DNA from: a virus | Direction: 5' to 3' (one strand) | DNA length: 25,598 nt | Virus record (IMG/VR): IMGVR_UViG_3300030098_003464 | Coordinates: 1 to 25,598 of that record | Shown here: one piece after another, positions 6,563 through 13,767 of the stretch | Layout of the letters: each line of letters begins with the position of its first letter | Numbering within the stretch: position 1 is the stretch's first letter | The notes under the pieces: model-generated | Told to the model about the DNA's origin: nothing | The model's input: only the letters and a program-made list of their open reading frames with translations | Databases searched by the model: none | Made by a program: the position numbers and the translations under genes

Positions 6563-7161
6563 AATTATATAAAATTATACAAAAAAATGGTAATCCAAAA
6601 AAAGTTTATCCAAAGCATATTGCGATGAATTTGATGAGAGATATGAAAAAAGGGGAGTGTTTCTATTATGACGTAACGCACCAAAGAGCATCAGATTGGT
6701 GTCAAATGTTTATGAGAAAAGAATTTTATAAACAGCATAAAGATGAAAGCAACCAGTATTATAGAAAATTAAAAGAATTTAAAAGAGTAAAAGTAGATAG
6801 TAAAACTGGGTATATAAAAAAAATAAAAGAGATTCCTATTTATACAGATGAAAAAAGAGTATATAATTTCATAAGAACAAGAAAAACAAAATTAAATACA
6901 TTAGGTTTATTACCAAGAACAGAAATTATGTTAAGACGTGCAGGATTTGAATATCTTGAAGAAATAGAAGATATTGGTGTGAGAACATTAGCTGAATATA
7001 TTTATAAATATAATTTTGGTGGTTGGGCAAACCCTAATAATGTTGAAAAAACAATTTTAGATTTAAAAAAAATGGGAAGGAGTTTACAAAAAAAACCTAA
7101 AAAGAAATTAGAAGATGAAAAAGTTGGAATACTTATACAAGATATTAATGCACAAGCATAA
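6559..7161 (+). CDS. 200-residue protein with RNA polymerase alpha-CTD-like helix-hairpin-helix domain
   Basis: Residues 1-100 are a charged, aromatic-rich domain that I do not recognise. Residues 111-176 follow the pattern of the alpha subunit C-terminal domain of bacterial RNA polymerase: LNTLGLLPRTEIMLRRAGF aligns with the family's first helices (L-x-L-x-x-R-x-x-x-x-L-x-x-x-x-I), then YLEEI, and later NVEKTILDLKKMGRSL in the place of the helix-hairpin-helix and last helix. The tail is Lys-rich and ends acidic. Alpha-CTD domains bind DNA minor groove and activators. A phage protein with such a domain could bind DNA during replication, beside which it lies (4-bp overlap with the initiator-like gene), or influence transcription. 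The assignment rests on pattern only. The gene ends one base before a structured intergenic element. Confidence 0.55.
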   Translation: MKLYKIIQKNGNPKKVYPKHIAMNLMRDMKKGECFYYDVTHQRASDWCQMFMRKEFYKQHKDESNQYYRKLKEFKRVKVDSKTGYIKKIKEIPIYTDEKRVYNFIRTRKTKLNTLGLLPRTEIMLRRAGFEYLEEIEDIGVRTLAEYIYKYNFGGWANPNNVEKTILDLKKMGRSLQKKPKKKLEDEKVGILIQDINAQA

Positions 7162-7240
7162 GCTTCACACAGGGCATCTCAACTTCCTATGTCAAACACG
7201 TACTATACCACACTACGGGGTGTCCTGTGCTTTTTGAAGT
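7162..7240 (+). ncRNA. Structured RNA element of unknown function, possibly attenuator or terminator
   Basis: A 79-nt segment that folds back on itself. CTTCA (7163-7167) pairs with TGAAG (7235-7239), and directly inside it 7168-7180 pairs with 7217-7229 over 13 bp, including three G-T pairs, with a 5-nt bulge (CTTTT) on the 3' side. The 36-nt apical loop has a possible 3-bp inner stem (GTA 7200-7202 with TAC 7214-7216). The segment is richer in G and C than its surroundings and sits exactly between two genes. A stem followed by CTTTTT resembles an intrinsic terminator with a very long loop. A leader structure controlling the next gene is the alternative. It does not fit a tRNA. Confidence 0.45.
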
Positions 7241-7241
7241 A

Positions 7242-7472
7242 ATGTTAAAATATGCAATAGCGATGATGTTAGTGCAACCAATAGAGGAAATACATAACTG
7301 CAACAATCCTAATTTAAAAGGTAAAGTAAAGCATTATGTGTGTGATTGGGATGAAGATGATTTTTATACAAATATAAATGGTCAAAAGATATTAAGACCT
7401 AAACGCAAGAAAGATAATAAGATAAAAGCATATTATAGGAAGAAATATTGGTATGGGAAAAACAATAAATAA
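7242..7472 (+). CDS. Unknown 76-residue basic protein
   Basis: I take ATG 7242 as the start. A GTG at 7227 would add five residues and follows GGGG at 7217-7220, but both would lie inside the 3' strand of the RNA stem ahead. The protein has a short hydrophobic start (MLKYAIAMMLVQP), an acidic-aromatic middle (CDWDEDDFY) with two further cysteines upstream, and a strongly basic C-terminus (RPKRKKDNKIKAYYRKKYW). No family is recognised. It overlaps the following zinc-ribbon gene by 20 bp. Confidence 0.5.
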   Translation: MLKYAIAMMLVQPIEEIHNCNNPNLKGKVKHYVCDWDEDDFYTNINGQKILRPKRKKDNKIKAYYRKKYWYGKNNK

Positions 7473-7665
7473 ACAATCAGGTGGTAGGCACGAAATACTA
7501 ACCAAGAAATATCAAGCAAGAAAAAAAGATGGTGGAATGGTGTGCAATAAATGCAAAAAAGTGCGTAAATTAAATGAATATGGCTCAAATAAAAGCTATT
7601 GCTTGAAGTGTAAGAGAGAAAAAGATAAGATAAAATATAAGAAAGCAAGTTATAAGCTATGGTAA
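7453..7665 (+). CDS. 70-residue zinc-ribbon protein
   Basis: A basic protein with two CxxC pairs, CNKC near residue 31 and CLKC near residue 50, joined by KKVRKLNEYGSNKSY. This is the arrangement of small phage zinc ribbons and of the zinc half of some HNH nucleases; no H-N-H residues follow, so a nuclease is not supported. The start ATG lies inside the end of the preceding gene, after GGTATG. Nucleic-acid binding is the likely activity, inferred from the cysteines and the Lys/Arg content. Confidence 0.6.
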   Translation: MGKTINKQSGGRHEILTKKYQARKKDGGMVCNKCKKVRKLNEYGSNKSYCLKCKREKDKIKYKKASYKLW

Positions 7666-7694
7666 ATATAGGTACAGAGATGTATCAAGTCGAA

Positions 7695-7787
7695 AAGAAA
7701 AAGGGGTAGGCAAATTAATAAAAATAACAAAGAGGAGTTATGCCTTTTTAATATTTATAATTTGGTGCATACCTACCCCAATTTCTT
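7695..7787 (+). promoter_or_regulatory. Long inverted repeat enclosing a three-codon ORF in the leader of the RusA operon
   Basis: GGGGTAGG (7703-7710) is exactly complementary to CCTACCCC (7772-7779). After a 2x2 A/A mismatch, AAGAAA (7695-7700) pairs with TTTCTT (7782-7787), giving 14 bp around a 61-nt AT-rich loop. In the loop GAGGAG (7732-7737) precedes ATG CCT TTT TAA (7740-7751), although only 2 nt separate them. The Shine-Dalgarno site of the next gene (AGGA, 7791-7794) lies just after the right arm. No T-run follows, so this is not a standard terminator. A cis-acting translational or transcript-stability element is the likely meaning. Confidence 0.45.
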
Positions 7788-7799
7788 GAAAGGAAACAA

Positions 7800-7865
7800 A
7801 TGGAACTAATAGCAATATTAATAATATCTACAATGATGTTAATGCACTACAAAAACAATGTTTAA
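7800..7865 (+). CDS. 21-residue hydrophobic peptide coupled to rusA
   Basis: ATG after AGGA with 5-nt spacing. The peptide MELIAILIISTMMLMHYKNN plus a final V is a single short hydrophobic helix with a basic end. Its stop lies 5 codons' distance inside the resolvase gene start (8-bp overlap), so ribosomes ending here can restart at 7858, which itself has no Shine-Dalgarno site. The peptide could be a mere translational-coupling leader or a membrane micro-protein. Confidence 0.45.
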   Translation: MELIAILIISTMMLMHYKNNV

Positions 7866-8268
7866 TTTTTTAATAAAACAACGACCAAAACCACAACAAC
7901 GACATAGAAGTAACGGAAGATTTCAGTACGATCCATCAGCAAAGGATAAAAAAGAATTTGCATTACTTGCAAAAGAGTATGCACCAAAGACACCACTACG
8001 ACATAAATTTGATTTACATTTAACATTCTGCTACAAACGACCAAAGAATCACTATAGGTCAGTAAATAAGCAACCAGTATTAAAAGACGATGCTCCATAT
8101 TACAATACAAGCAGACCTGATATAGATAACTTATCTAAATTTGTAATGGATAGTTTACAAGACTTTTATGTAGATGATGCACAAGTGGTATCTTTAAACG
8201 CAATAAAAGTGTATGGTGAAGAAGATTATATACACGTAAAAATGTTTCATAATAAAAAATATTGTTAA
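7858..8268 (+). CDS. rusA: RusA-family Holliday junction resolvase
   Basis: A 136-residue protein, the usual RusA length. The N-terminal strand reads FLIKQRPKPQQRHR and the diagnostic block RPDIDNLSKFVMDSL spans 86-100, followed by VDDAQV (105-110). Asp88, Asp90, Lys94 and Asp107 correspond to the magnesium-binding acids and lysine of E. coli RusA (D70, D72, K76, D91). RusA dimers cut four-way DNA junctions symmetrically; in phages they clear branches before packaging. It is the last early gene and directly precedes the small terminase, consistent with that handover. Translation is probably coupled to the 21-residue ORF upstream. Confidence 0.92.
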   Translation: MFNFLIKQRPKPQQRHRSNGRFQYDPSAKDKKEFALLAKEYAPKTPLRHKFDLHLTFCYKRPKNHYRSVNKQPVLKDDAPYYNTSRPDIDNLSKFVMDSLQDFYVDDAQVVSLNAIKVYGEEDYIHVKMFHNKKYC

Positions 8269-8297
8269 TTGCAAGACTTTATTTGTATTTTTAGCGT

Positions 8298-8657
8298 ATG
8301 GCTACAGCTAAAAAAGCACAATCTGCACAAAAAACAGACAAAAAGAAGTCTGATTTTCTTGTTGCGTTAAAAAATAATAATGGAAACATATCAGAAGCGT
8401 GTCAAGCTATCAACATAGGTAGAAGAACATATTACTCGTGGATAGAAAAAGACGAAACATTTAAGCAAGATGCTGAAGATGCACAAGAATCATTAATAGA
8501 TTTAGCAGAATCAAAGTTAGTAGAAAACATAAAAGATAACGATAATACCTCAATAATATTTTTTTTAAAGACAAAAGGGAAGAAAAGAGGTTATATAGAA
8601 AAGCAAGAGATAGAACACGTAAAACCATTTGAAGATATAGATTTCAATGGCATCTAA
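8298..8657 (+). CDS. terS: Terminase small subunit
   Basis: A 119-residue protein. Residues 28-50 (NGNISEACQAINIGRRTYY) form the helix-turn-helix that recognises packaging sites in this family. A helical oligomerisation region follows (IDLAESKLVENI) and then the typical FLKTKGKKRGY segment, preceding a variable C-terminus that contacts the large subunit. Small terminase rings bind phage DNA and regulate cutting. No Shine-Dalgarno site is evident at ATG 8298; TTGCAA at 8269-8274 with the T-rich stretch after it may belong to a promoter starting the late region. It overlaps the large terminase gene by 11 bp. Confidence 0.88.
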   Translation: MATAKKAQSAQKTDKKKSDFLVALKNNNGNISEACQAINIGRRTYYSWIEKDETFKQDAEDAQESLIDLAESKLVENIKDNDNTSIIFFLKTKGKKRGYIEKQEIEHVKPFEDIDFNGI

Positions 8658-9939
8658 AAATTTACAAATATATAAAGAAGATTATTTACCCCATCAATGG
8701 GATTTTCTAACTATACAGAAAAGACAACCACAAAAGAAACTAAACTTTTTATGTGGTGGTATGGGAAGTGGTAAGACACACATATTTTTACATAAATGTC
8801 TATATAACCACGTAACAAAGAAAAACGCAGATGGTGTTTCAAATGGTTGGTGTATATATCCTACATATTCCCTTGCAGAGGAGCTTTTTGTAGAGCCAAT
8901 GAAAGATATCTTTGAAAGAAATGGTATACGATACGAGTATAACGTACAAAAGCATAGATTTAAAACTATGTATGGTACAATAAAAATATATCAATTACAA
9001 ACACCACATAGACTTATTGGAGCAAATTTAAATTGGGTAGGAATAGATGAATTTGACCTTGAATCGTGGAAGAATTGCGAAATAGCGTATAAGAAAGCTA
9101 TAGGTAGATTAAGAGGATCAGATGACACAGAACTATTTATAGTATCAACACCTGAAGGATTCTCTTATTTACATCATATCGCAGTAGAGAAAGCTAATGA
9201 CCAAACATATTTGGTAAAAGGCAAGACAACAGACAACCCATTTCTACCTGATGGCTATGTAGATTTATTAGAAACAAACTATGATTCACGTATGCTACAA
9301 GCATATAGAGATGGTGAATTTGTAAACATACAGAACCAAAGCACATATTTATTTGATAGGAGTAGAAATGTCAAAAAATGCGAATACGACAGATCACAGC
9401 CAATACACATTGGAATCGACTTCAATGTTCACCCCTTTTGTTGTGTTTTGGCACACGTTTACCCATACTCGCCCAAAGTGCAAGTGTTTGACACAATCTC
9501 GCTCAGTCATCAAGGTCAAGGCGACTTATTAACACAACGTATGGCTGATACAATAAAGGCTAAGTATCCTAATGAAAATTATATTATTTATCCTGATGCA
9601 AGTTCAAGACAAAGAGCAACATCATCAGCGTTTTCAGATTTTGATATACTAAAAATGAATGGATTTCAAATAAGAATGGGTAACAAAAACCCATTAGTGA
9701 TTAATAGAGTAAATTCAGTTAATTCTATGTTGGAGGGAAACCAATTAGAACCTAACATTATCATTGATCCGAGATGTCAAGACCTCATCAATGATTTGCT
9801 TAAGGTAGTTAATAAACCCAATACAAGAGTATTGGATAAAAGCAATACTAAGCTCACGCATAGCTCAGATGCTTTAGGGTATTTAGTTTCATACCTGTTT
9901 CCAATAGTCAAACCAACATTAGGAGCAATACAAAGATGA
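8647..9939 (+). CDS. terL: Terminase large subunit
   Basis: A 430-residue packaging motor and nuclease. Walker A is GGMGSGKT (37-44), Walker B is VGIDE (131-135) with the catalytic glutamate, and the coupling motif is STPEG (167-171). The C-terminal RNase H-like nuclease begins at HIGIDFNVHP (Asp258), continues with YPDASS (Asp317) and ends with HSSDALGYL, whose Asp completes the metal site. Length and motif order are complete. It pumps DNA into the prohead through the portal encoded next (ATGA overlap) and cuts the concatemer. The packaging type (cos or headful) cannot be read here. Confidence 0.96.
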   Translation: MASKNLQIYKEDYLPHQWDFLTIQKRQPQKKLNFLCGGMGSGKTHIFLHKCLYNHVTKKNADGVSNGWCIYPTYSLAEELFVEPMKDIFERNGIRYEYNVQKHRFKTMYGTIKIYQLQTPHRLIGANLNWVGIDEFDLESWKNCEIAYKKAIGRLRGSDDTELFIVSTPEGFSYLHHIAVEKANDQTYLVKGKTTDNPFLPDGYVDLLETNYDSRMLQAYRDGEFVNIQNQSTYLFDRSRNVKKCEYDRSQPIHIGIDFNVHPFCCVLAHVYPYSPKVQVFDTISLSHQGQGDLLTQRMADTIKAKYPNENYIIYPDASSRQRATSSAFSDFDILKMNGFQIRMGNKNPLVINRVNSVNSMLEGNQLEPNIIIDPRCQDLINDLLKVVNKPNTRVLDKSNTKLTHSSDALGYLVSYLFPIVKPTLGAIQR

Positions 9940-11279
9940 TACCAGACGTAGGCGAATTACTTGTAAGGCAATCAAGATATGATGCACAACAAAACGAAAA
10001 AAACCAATGGCGTAAAGCAAGACTAATAGCAAGAGATTTTTATAATGGCAACACAAGTGGATATACTGAAGAATACTTTAGTGCATCATTAATTAATAAA
10101 GTTCCTATTGCTAATGTAAATATAACTAAAAGAATTATAGATAGAATTAGTTTAGTTTATATGAAACCACCTAAAAGAGAATATAGCGATGAAGGTGTAT
10201 TGGATTTCTTTCACGAAAAAGATTTAAAACTACAACGTGCAGAGCGTATGACTAATCTACTTGAGCATATCTTAATAAAGCCTACGTGGAGAAATGGCAA
10301 GATAGATTATGATTTAATTATGGACTTTGAAGCACAATTTGGTGATGATCCATTACGACCAATGTCTATAACATATCCTCTTGCTATGAGAGCATCTGTA
10401 TTAGATGATACGCCTGAGCTTAGTGTATATTGGGATGCAGAGAATACATTTATATTTGACAACAATGGTAAGATACAAAGCGACCCTGATAATCCTGACC
10501 ATATAAATCCTTACGGAGTATTGCCATTTATAGAATGTTTCAAAGAAGGGCGACCTGAGTATTCATACTTAGATACAAGTCCTGCTAATGATTTAATAGC
10601 CACAAACCTTGAAGTGAATGTGTCAGAAACAAATGCCAACGCTAATACTATGTTCCAATCATTTGGTTATATGTATGTAAATGGCTCACAAGTAGAAAAA
10701 GACACATTAGAAGTTGGTCAAGATAAAATATCATTTTTAGGTATTGATGGCACAATGAATATTGTTTCCCCACCGAATACAGTAGATGCCTTATCCTCCT
10801 CTATTGAGCATAGCTACAAGTTACTTGCTCAAAACTATCATCTAAATATATCATTCGTAGAAGGTACTGCTGCACAAAGTGGGGTTGCAATAAAACTAAG
10901 AAACCAAGAGTTAACAGATGCACGTATATCTGATGTACTTAGATGGAAAGATATAGAATACAAATTATATGACCTTGAAACAATTATACTAAACGTAGAA
11001 GCGAATAGAAGCACAGGTGAGCTTATAAAAGTAGATTATCAAGAGAATATGGAGATATTATCTGACCAAGAACAACGTGAGAAGTGGGATTGGGAACTTG
11101 CGAATGGCTTAATTGATACAGCAGACATAATGATGCAGATTGATCCTGATAGATTTCCTGACAGAGAATCAGCACAAGACTATTTGTTTGAACGAAGTGG
11201 AGCAGATATAGCAGAGCCTAATGAGGAAGAATCGCAAGAAGATAGTTTATTACAAGCACTAACACGACCAGTACAATAA
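9936..11279 (+). CDS. Portal protein
   Basis: A 447-residue protein directly after terL, with the features of SPP1 gp6-like portals. It has an N-terminal helical part with QWRKARLIARDFYNGNT, a wing and stem region with INKVPIANVNITKRIIDR, a PFIECFKEGRPEYSYLD segment and the crown-proximal helix SGVAIKLRNQELTDA, followed by a long helix and an acidic C-terminus rich in Glu and Gln. Portals form the dodecameric ring at one capsid vertex through which DNA enters and leaves. The assignment rests on position, size and these segments. Confidence 0.88.
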   Translation: MIPDVGELLVRQSRYDAQQNEKNQWRKARLIARDFYNGNTSGYTEEYFSASLINKVPIANVNITKRIIDRISLVYMKPPKREYSDEGVLDFFHEKDLKLQRAERMTNLLEHILIKPTWRNGKIDYDLIMDFEAQFGDDPLRPMSITYPLAMRASVLDDTPELSVYWDAENTFIFDNNGKIQSDPDNPDHINPYGVLPFIECFKEGRPEYSYLDTSPANDLIATNLEVNVSETNANANTMFQSFGYMYVNGSQVEKDTLEVGQDKISFLGIDGTMNIVSPPNTVDALSSSIEHSYKLLAQNYHLNISFVEGTAAQSGVAIKLRNQELTDARISDVLRWKDIEYKLYDLETIILNVEANRSTGELIKVDYQENMEILSDQEQREKWDWELANGLIDTADIMMQIDPDRFPDRESAQDYLFERSGADIAEPNEEESQEDSLLQALTRPVQ

Positions 11280-11288
11280 GGAGAAATA

Positions 11289-11420
11289 ATGGCTAAAAAA
11301 GTAAGTTGGACTTATGGTGGTAAAAGATATTATGGAACACTAATAAGAGAAACAAAGACAGCTAAATTTGCAAGAACTGCAAGTGGTAAAACAAAAAAGA
11401 TTTTAAAAAAGAGGAAGTAA
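11289..11420 (+). CDS. 43-residue basic protein, virion region
   Basis: ATG follows AAGGAGAAATA. The peptide MAKKVSWTYGGKRYYGTLI is followed by a Lys/Arg/Thr-rich half ending KKILKKRK, with a net charge well above +10. The stop shares a base with the next ATG (TAATG). Three small basic genes in a row between portal and MuF-type gene suggest DNA- or capsid-associated proteins, but no family is recognised. Confidence 0.6.
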   Translation: MAKKVSWTYGGKRYYGTLIRETKTAKFARTASGKTKKILKKRK

Positions 11421-11605
11421 TGCCTAAGACAAATTACGTAAAAGGTGTAAGTATGACAGGACTCACAAATCGACAAAAGACAGCGATGAGAAGACATAAA
11501 ACACACCACACAGCAAAACACTTAAAGCAAATGGTAGCATCTATGAAACGTGGCAAAACATTCACACAATCACATAAAATTGCTATGAAAAAAGTTGGAG
11601 TATAG
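11420..11605 (+). CDS. 61-residue basic protein, virion region
   Basis: A basic, His-rich peptide (TGLTNRQKTAMRRHKTHHTAKH) with a helical C-terminal half (SMKRGKTFTQSHKIAMKKV). The AMRRHKTHHT and SHKIAMKKVG segments resemble the DNA-binding repeats of intron-encoded nucleases (NUMOD-like), although the match is short. Start and stop overlap its neighbours by one base. Function unknown; DNA binding is likely from charge and pattern. Confidence 0.55.
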   Translation: MPKTNYVKGVSMTGLTNRQKTAMRRHKTHHTAKHLKQMVASMKRGKTFTQSHKIAMKKVGV

Positions 11606-11901
11606 TGGCAGAGTATCAAGGCAAACAAGTAAGGTTAGACAAACCAAGCCGAATAACTAAAGGCGAAGCAGGATATGGTCGCAAGAAGTTTAAGGTTTAC
11701 GTTAAAGATGGAGATAAAGTAAAGAAAGTTATGTTTGGCGATCCTAATATGAGGATTAAAAGATTTTCAGATAAGAATCGCAGAGATTTTAGGGCAAGGC
11801 ATAGATGCGACACAAACAAACCTACAGACAAAACTAAAGCACGATATTGGTCGTGTAAGTTTTGGGAATCACGAAAATCTGTAACTGATTTACTTAGCTA
11901 A
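11605..11901 (+). CDS. 98-residue conserved phage protein with FGDPNM and ARYWSC motifs
   Basis: Starts at GTG 11605, sharing a base with the previous stop. The protein has a beta-rich Lys-rich first half (KKFKVYVKDGDKVKKVMFGD) and then FRARHRCDTNKPTDKTKARY, followed by WSCKFW. The FGDPNM, RARHxCD and KARYWSC blocks recur in a group of small proteins next to portal or capsid genes of many marine and T7-like phages; this recall is from family knowledge and its function is unknown to me. Two cysteines (in RCD and SCK) and a histidine could bind metal. A head-related role is inferred from position. Confidence 0.65.
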   Translation: MAEYQGKQVRLDKPSRITKGEAGYGRKKFKVYVKDGDKVKKVMFGDPNMRIKRFSDKNRRDFRARHRCDTNKPTDKTKARYWSCKFWESRKSVTDLLS

Positions 11902-12617
11902 TGGCAGACCAAACAAAGATAGATAACATAGCAGCACAAGTGGCACGACAAACAGACCAACTACAACAAGAGTTGGTTAGAGATTTACTAACCTTATCAA
12001 AAGCAGACAGATTTCAAACAATAGACCAATTTTTATTTGCATTAGAGCAACTTGACATCCAAGAGCTTGTTAGAATTAAATCAGCAAACATATTACAAGG
12101 CTACACACAAGCACATACAATCGTATTGCAAGATATGGACTTAATTGCAGATATAACTGAAGAAACACTTAGAAGTCTAACAAACTTTAGTAGATCAACA
12201 TTTGCAGAACATTTAGGGCAGATGGGCAATATAATAAAGAAAGAAATAGTCAAGGGTGCAATAGCAGGTAGCACAGAAAAAGGCATATTTGATGCAATAC
12301 AACAACAAGCAGGATTGTCTAATGCACAAATGCGAACACTTGTAACCACAGGACTAAATGACTACTCACGTAGTGTTGGCAAGGTAATGATAGACAAGTT
12401 AGATAAAAATCAAAAGTATAGATATGTAGGTGCTATTGATGACAGAACAAGAGATGCTTGTTTGCAATATTGGAGTGCAGGAGATTTAACAAAAGCAGAG
12501 ATAGAAAGTCGTGGATGGGGCGATACATTTGTTTCAGGTGGTGGTTACAATTGCAGACATCAATGGATACCTATAGAAGAAGAATCTAAAAGCAAGGATG
12601 TAAGAACAGATGCTTGA
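11901..12617 (+). CDS. MuF/SPP1 gp7-like minor head protein
   Basis: A 238-residue protein, helical for the first 150 residues. It ends with the signature of phage head-morphogenesis proteins: YVGAIDDRTRDACLQYW, then WGDTFVSGGGYNCRHQWIPI, where two Cys and one His form the conserved C-x-n-C-R-H cluster. Family members attach to the portal and are packaged in small numbers, and some are ejected with DNA. Position after portal agrees. There is no toxin domain fused to the C-terminus, unlike polymorphic MuF proteins. Confidence 0.85.
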   Translation: MADQTKIDNIAAQVARQTDQLQQELVRDLLTLSKADRFQTIDQFLFALEQLDIQELVRIKSANILQGYTQAHTIVLQDMDLIADITEETLRSLTNFSRSTFAEHLGQMGNIIKKEIVKGAIAGSTEKGIFDAIQQQAGLSNAQMRTLVTTGLNDYSRSVGKVMIDKLDKNQKYRYVGAIDDRTRDACLQYWSAGDLTKAEIESRGWGDTFVSGGGYNCRHQWIPIEEESKSKDVRTDA

Positions 12618-13104
12618 TATTAAGTTTATGCAAAAGATGTCATCTAAGACACGTAAAGCGTATGTAGACCATATCTTTTACAAAGGTAAAGATGTATTTG
12701 GGCGAAAGTTTAAGCCATACTCAAGGAACAAAACAAAGTGGGCATCTATTTTAGCAAGAAAAGCAGAAAGAGGTAAAATACCTAAAGAAGGTATTAGTTA
12801 TGGTGAAGCAAAAAGAATGGGGATATTGCAAAGACAAAGAAGTGAATTTGCAGGTACAACAAGTCCAGTATTGTCAGCAGACTTATTAAATGACACAAAA
12901 TCATTTTTTACAGCCACATCTTTCGGTATAAGGTTTGCAAAAGATGGACATAAAGTAAAACATTTAAATAATATGAAAAGAGAGTTATCATCGCAAAAAC
13001 AGCCATTTCCTAAAAAAATTATAGAAACAATAGAGAAAGATGTACGTAGAGAAATAGCAAAACAATTTCCTAATAAAACAACTAAAATCGTTTTAGGAAA
13101 ATAA
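12610..13104 (+). CDS. Mu gpG-like virion morphogenesis or tail-completion candidate
   Basis: A 164-residue basic protein overlapping the MuF-like gene by 8 bp. An N-terminal helical region with YKGKDVFGRKFKPYS is followed by SPVLSADLLNDTKSFFTATS and FGIRFAKDGHKVKHLN. The layout 'GxLxxS / G...F' then A..H is like phage virion morphogenesis (gpG) proteins that carry PxLxxSGxLxxS and a later A-x-x-H-x-x-G. The match is partial, so this is a tentative assignment. The gene ends the first head operon, and a promoter-like gap follows. Confidence 0.45.
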   Translation: MLDIKFMQKMSSKTRKAYVDHIFYKGKDVFGRKFKPYSRNKTKWASILARKAERGKIPKEGISYGEAKRMGILQRQRSEFAGTTSPVLSADLLNDTKSFFTATSFGIRFAKDGHKVKHLNNMKRELSSQKQPFPKKIIETIEKDVRREIAKQFPNKTTKIVLGK

Positions 13105-13116
13105 TTATTTTTTTTC

Positions 13117-13145
13117 TTGCAATTAATTACTAATATTACTATGTA
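13117..13145 (+). promoter_or_regulatory. Promoter-like motif before the scaffold and capsid genes
   Basis: TTGCAA (13117-13122) preceded by a T run, then 17 bp, then TATGTA (13140-13145), in the only gap of note (75 bp) within the head genes. The block TTTTCTTGCA..TAATTA matches 2259-2280 in the early-operon leader almost base for base. A separate promoter for the highly expressed scaffold and capsid genes would make sense. The mark could instead be a phage regulator site. Confidence 0.5.
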
Positions 13146-13179
13146 AATTTGTAACTAAAAACTCACTTAAGAGGTTAAA

Positions 13180-13767
13180 ATGTCAGAACAAATCGAAAAT
13201 ACCCAAGTTGAAAACAACAACGTAAAAAATGACAGCACAGAAGCTGAAGCAAATGATAATTATAAAAACGTACCTGATGCACGTTTCAATGAAGTTATAG
13301 CTCAAAAGAATAAGGCATTAGAAGATGCTAATAATTACAAAGCACAACTTGACAAGTTTCAAGCAGAACAAGAATCTGCAAGAAAGAAAGAACTTGAAAA
13401 GCAAGGCGAGTATAAAACATTATTAGACGAAGCTAATACTAAGATTGCAAAGCTAACTACAATAGCAGACGAATATACAGAGTACAAGTCTAACAAAAGA
13501 GAAGCAATTATGAAAACGATTACAGATGATAATGACAAAGTAATCGCAGAAGGATTGTCGCTTGATAAGTTAGAAATGTTTGCAAACAGGGTTACGCAAA
13601 CAAATGCACTTGGAACTCCAAGCCAAAGACCTGCAAACTCTAAAAAAGGAACAGGTCAATTTGGTGGTTATAGTTCTTACGCTGAATGGGCAGAAAAAGA
13701 CCCTGAAGGCTATCAGAAACAAAACCAAAGTCCAAATCCATTAGGAAACTTTAAAATTGGCTATTAA
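13180..13767 (+). CDS. Capsid scaffold protein
   Basis: A 195-residue protein with an acidic, Asn/Glu-rich N-terminus, a long coiled-coil region with heptad-like Ala, Leu and Lys spacing (NKALEDANNYKAQLDKFQAE through LLDEANTKIAKL), and a Gly/Ser/Asn/Gln-rich C-terminus. This is the standard build of scaffold proteins that guide shell assembly and leave before DNA enters. It lies two genes before the major capsid protein, as expected. No protease gene is seen nearby, so scaffold removal may not need cleavage. Confidence 0.85.
   Translation: MSEQIENTQVENNNVKNDSTEAEANDNYKNVPDARFNEVIAQKNKALEDANNYKAQLDKFQAEQESARKKELEKQGEYKTLLDEANTKIAKLTTIADEYTEYKSNKREAIMKTITDDNDKVIAEGLSLDKLEMFANRVTQTNALGTPSQRPANSKKGTGQFGGYSSYAEWAEKDPEGYQKQNQSPNPLGNFKIGY

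Noticed and set aside
7162-7240. tRNA or tRNA-like gene
   Set aside because: There is no T-arm consensus, no anticodon stem of proper size and no CCA-like end; the pairing pattern is one long stem with a bulge.
7453-7665. HNH endonuclease
   Set aside because: Only the CxxC pairs are present; the His-Asn-His catalytic residues are missing.
7680-7709. Nine-codon ORF MYQVEKKKG before the inverted repeat
   Set aside because: It has no clear Shine-Dalgarno site and ends within the left arm of the repeat; it is too short to separate from chance.
8557-8570. T TTT TTA slippery sequence inside the small terminase gene
   Set aside because: The normal frame after it encodes the expected FLKTKGKKRGY segment of small terminases, and the -1 frame ends after about 22 codons with nothing recognisable.
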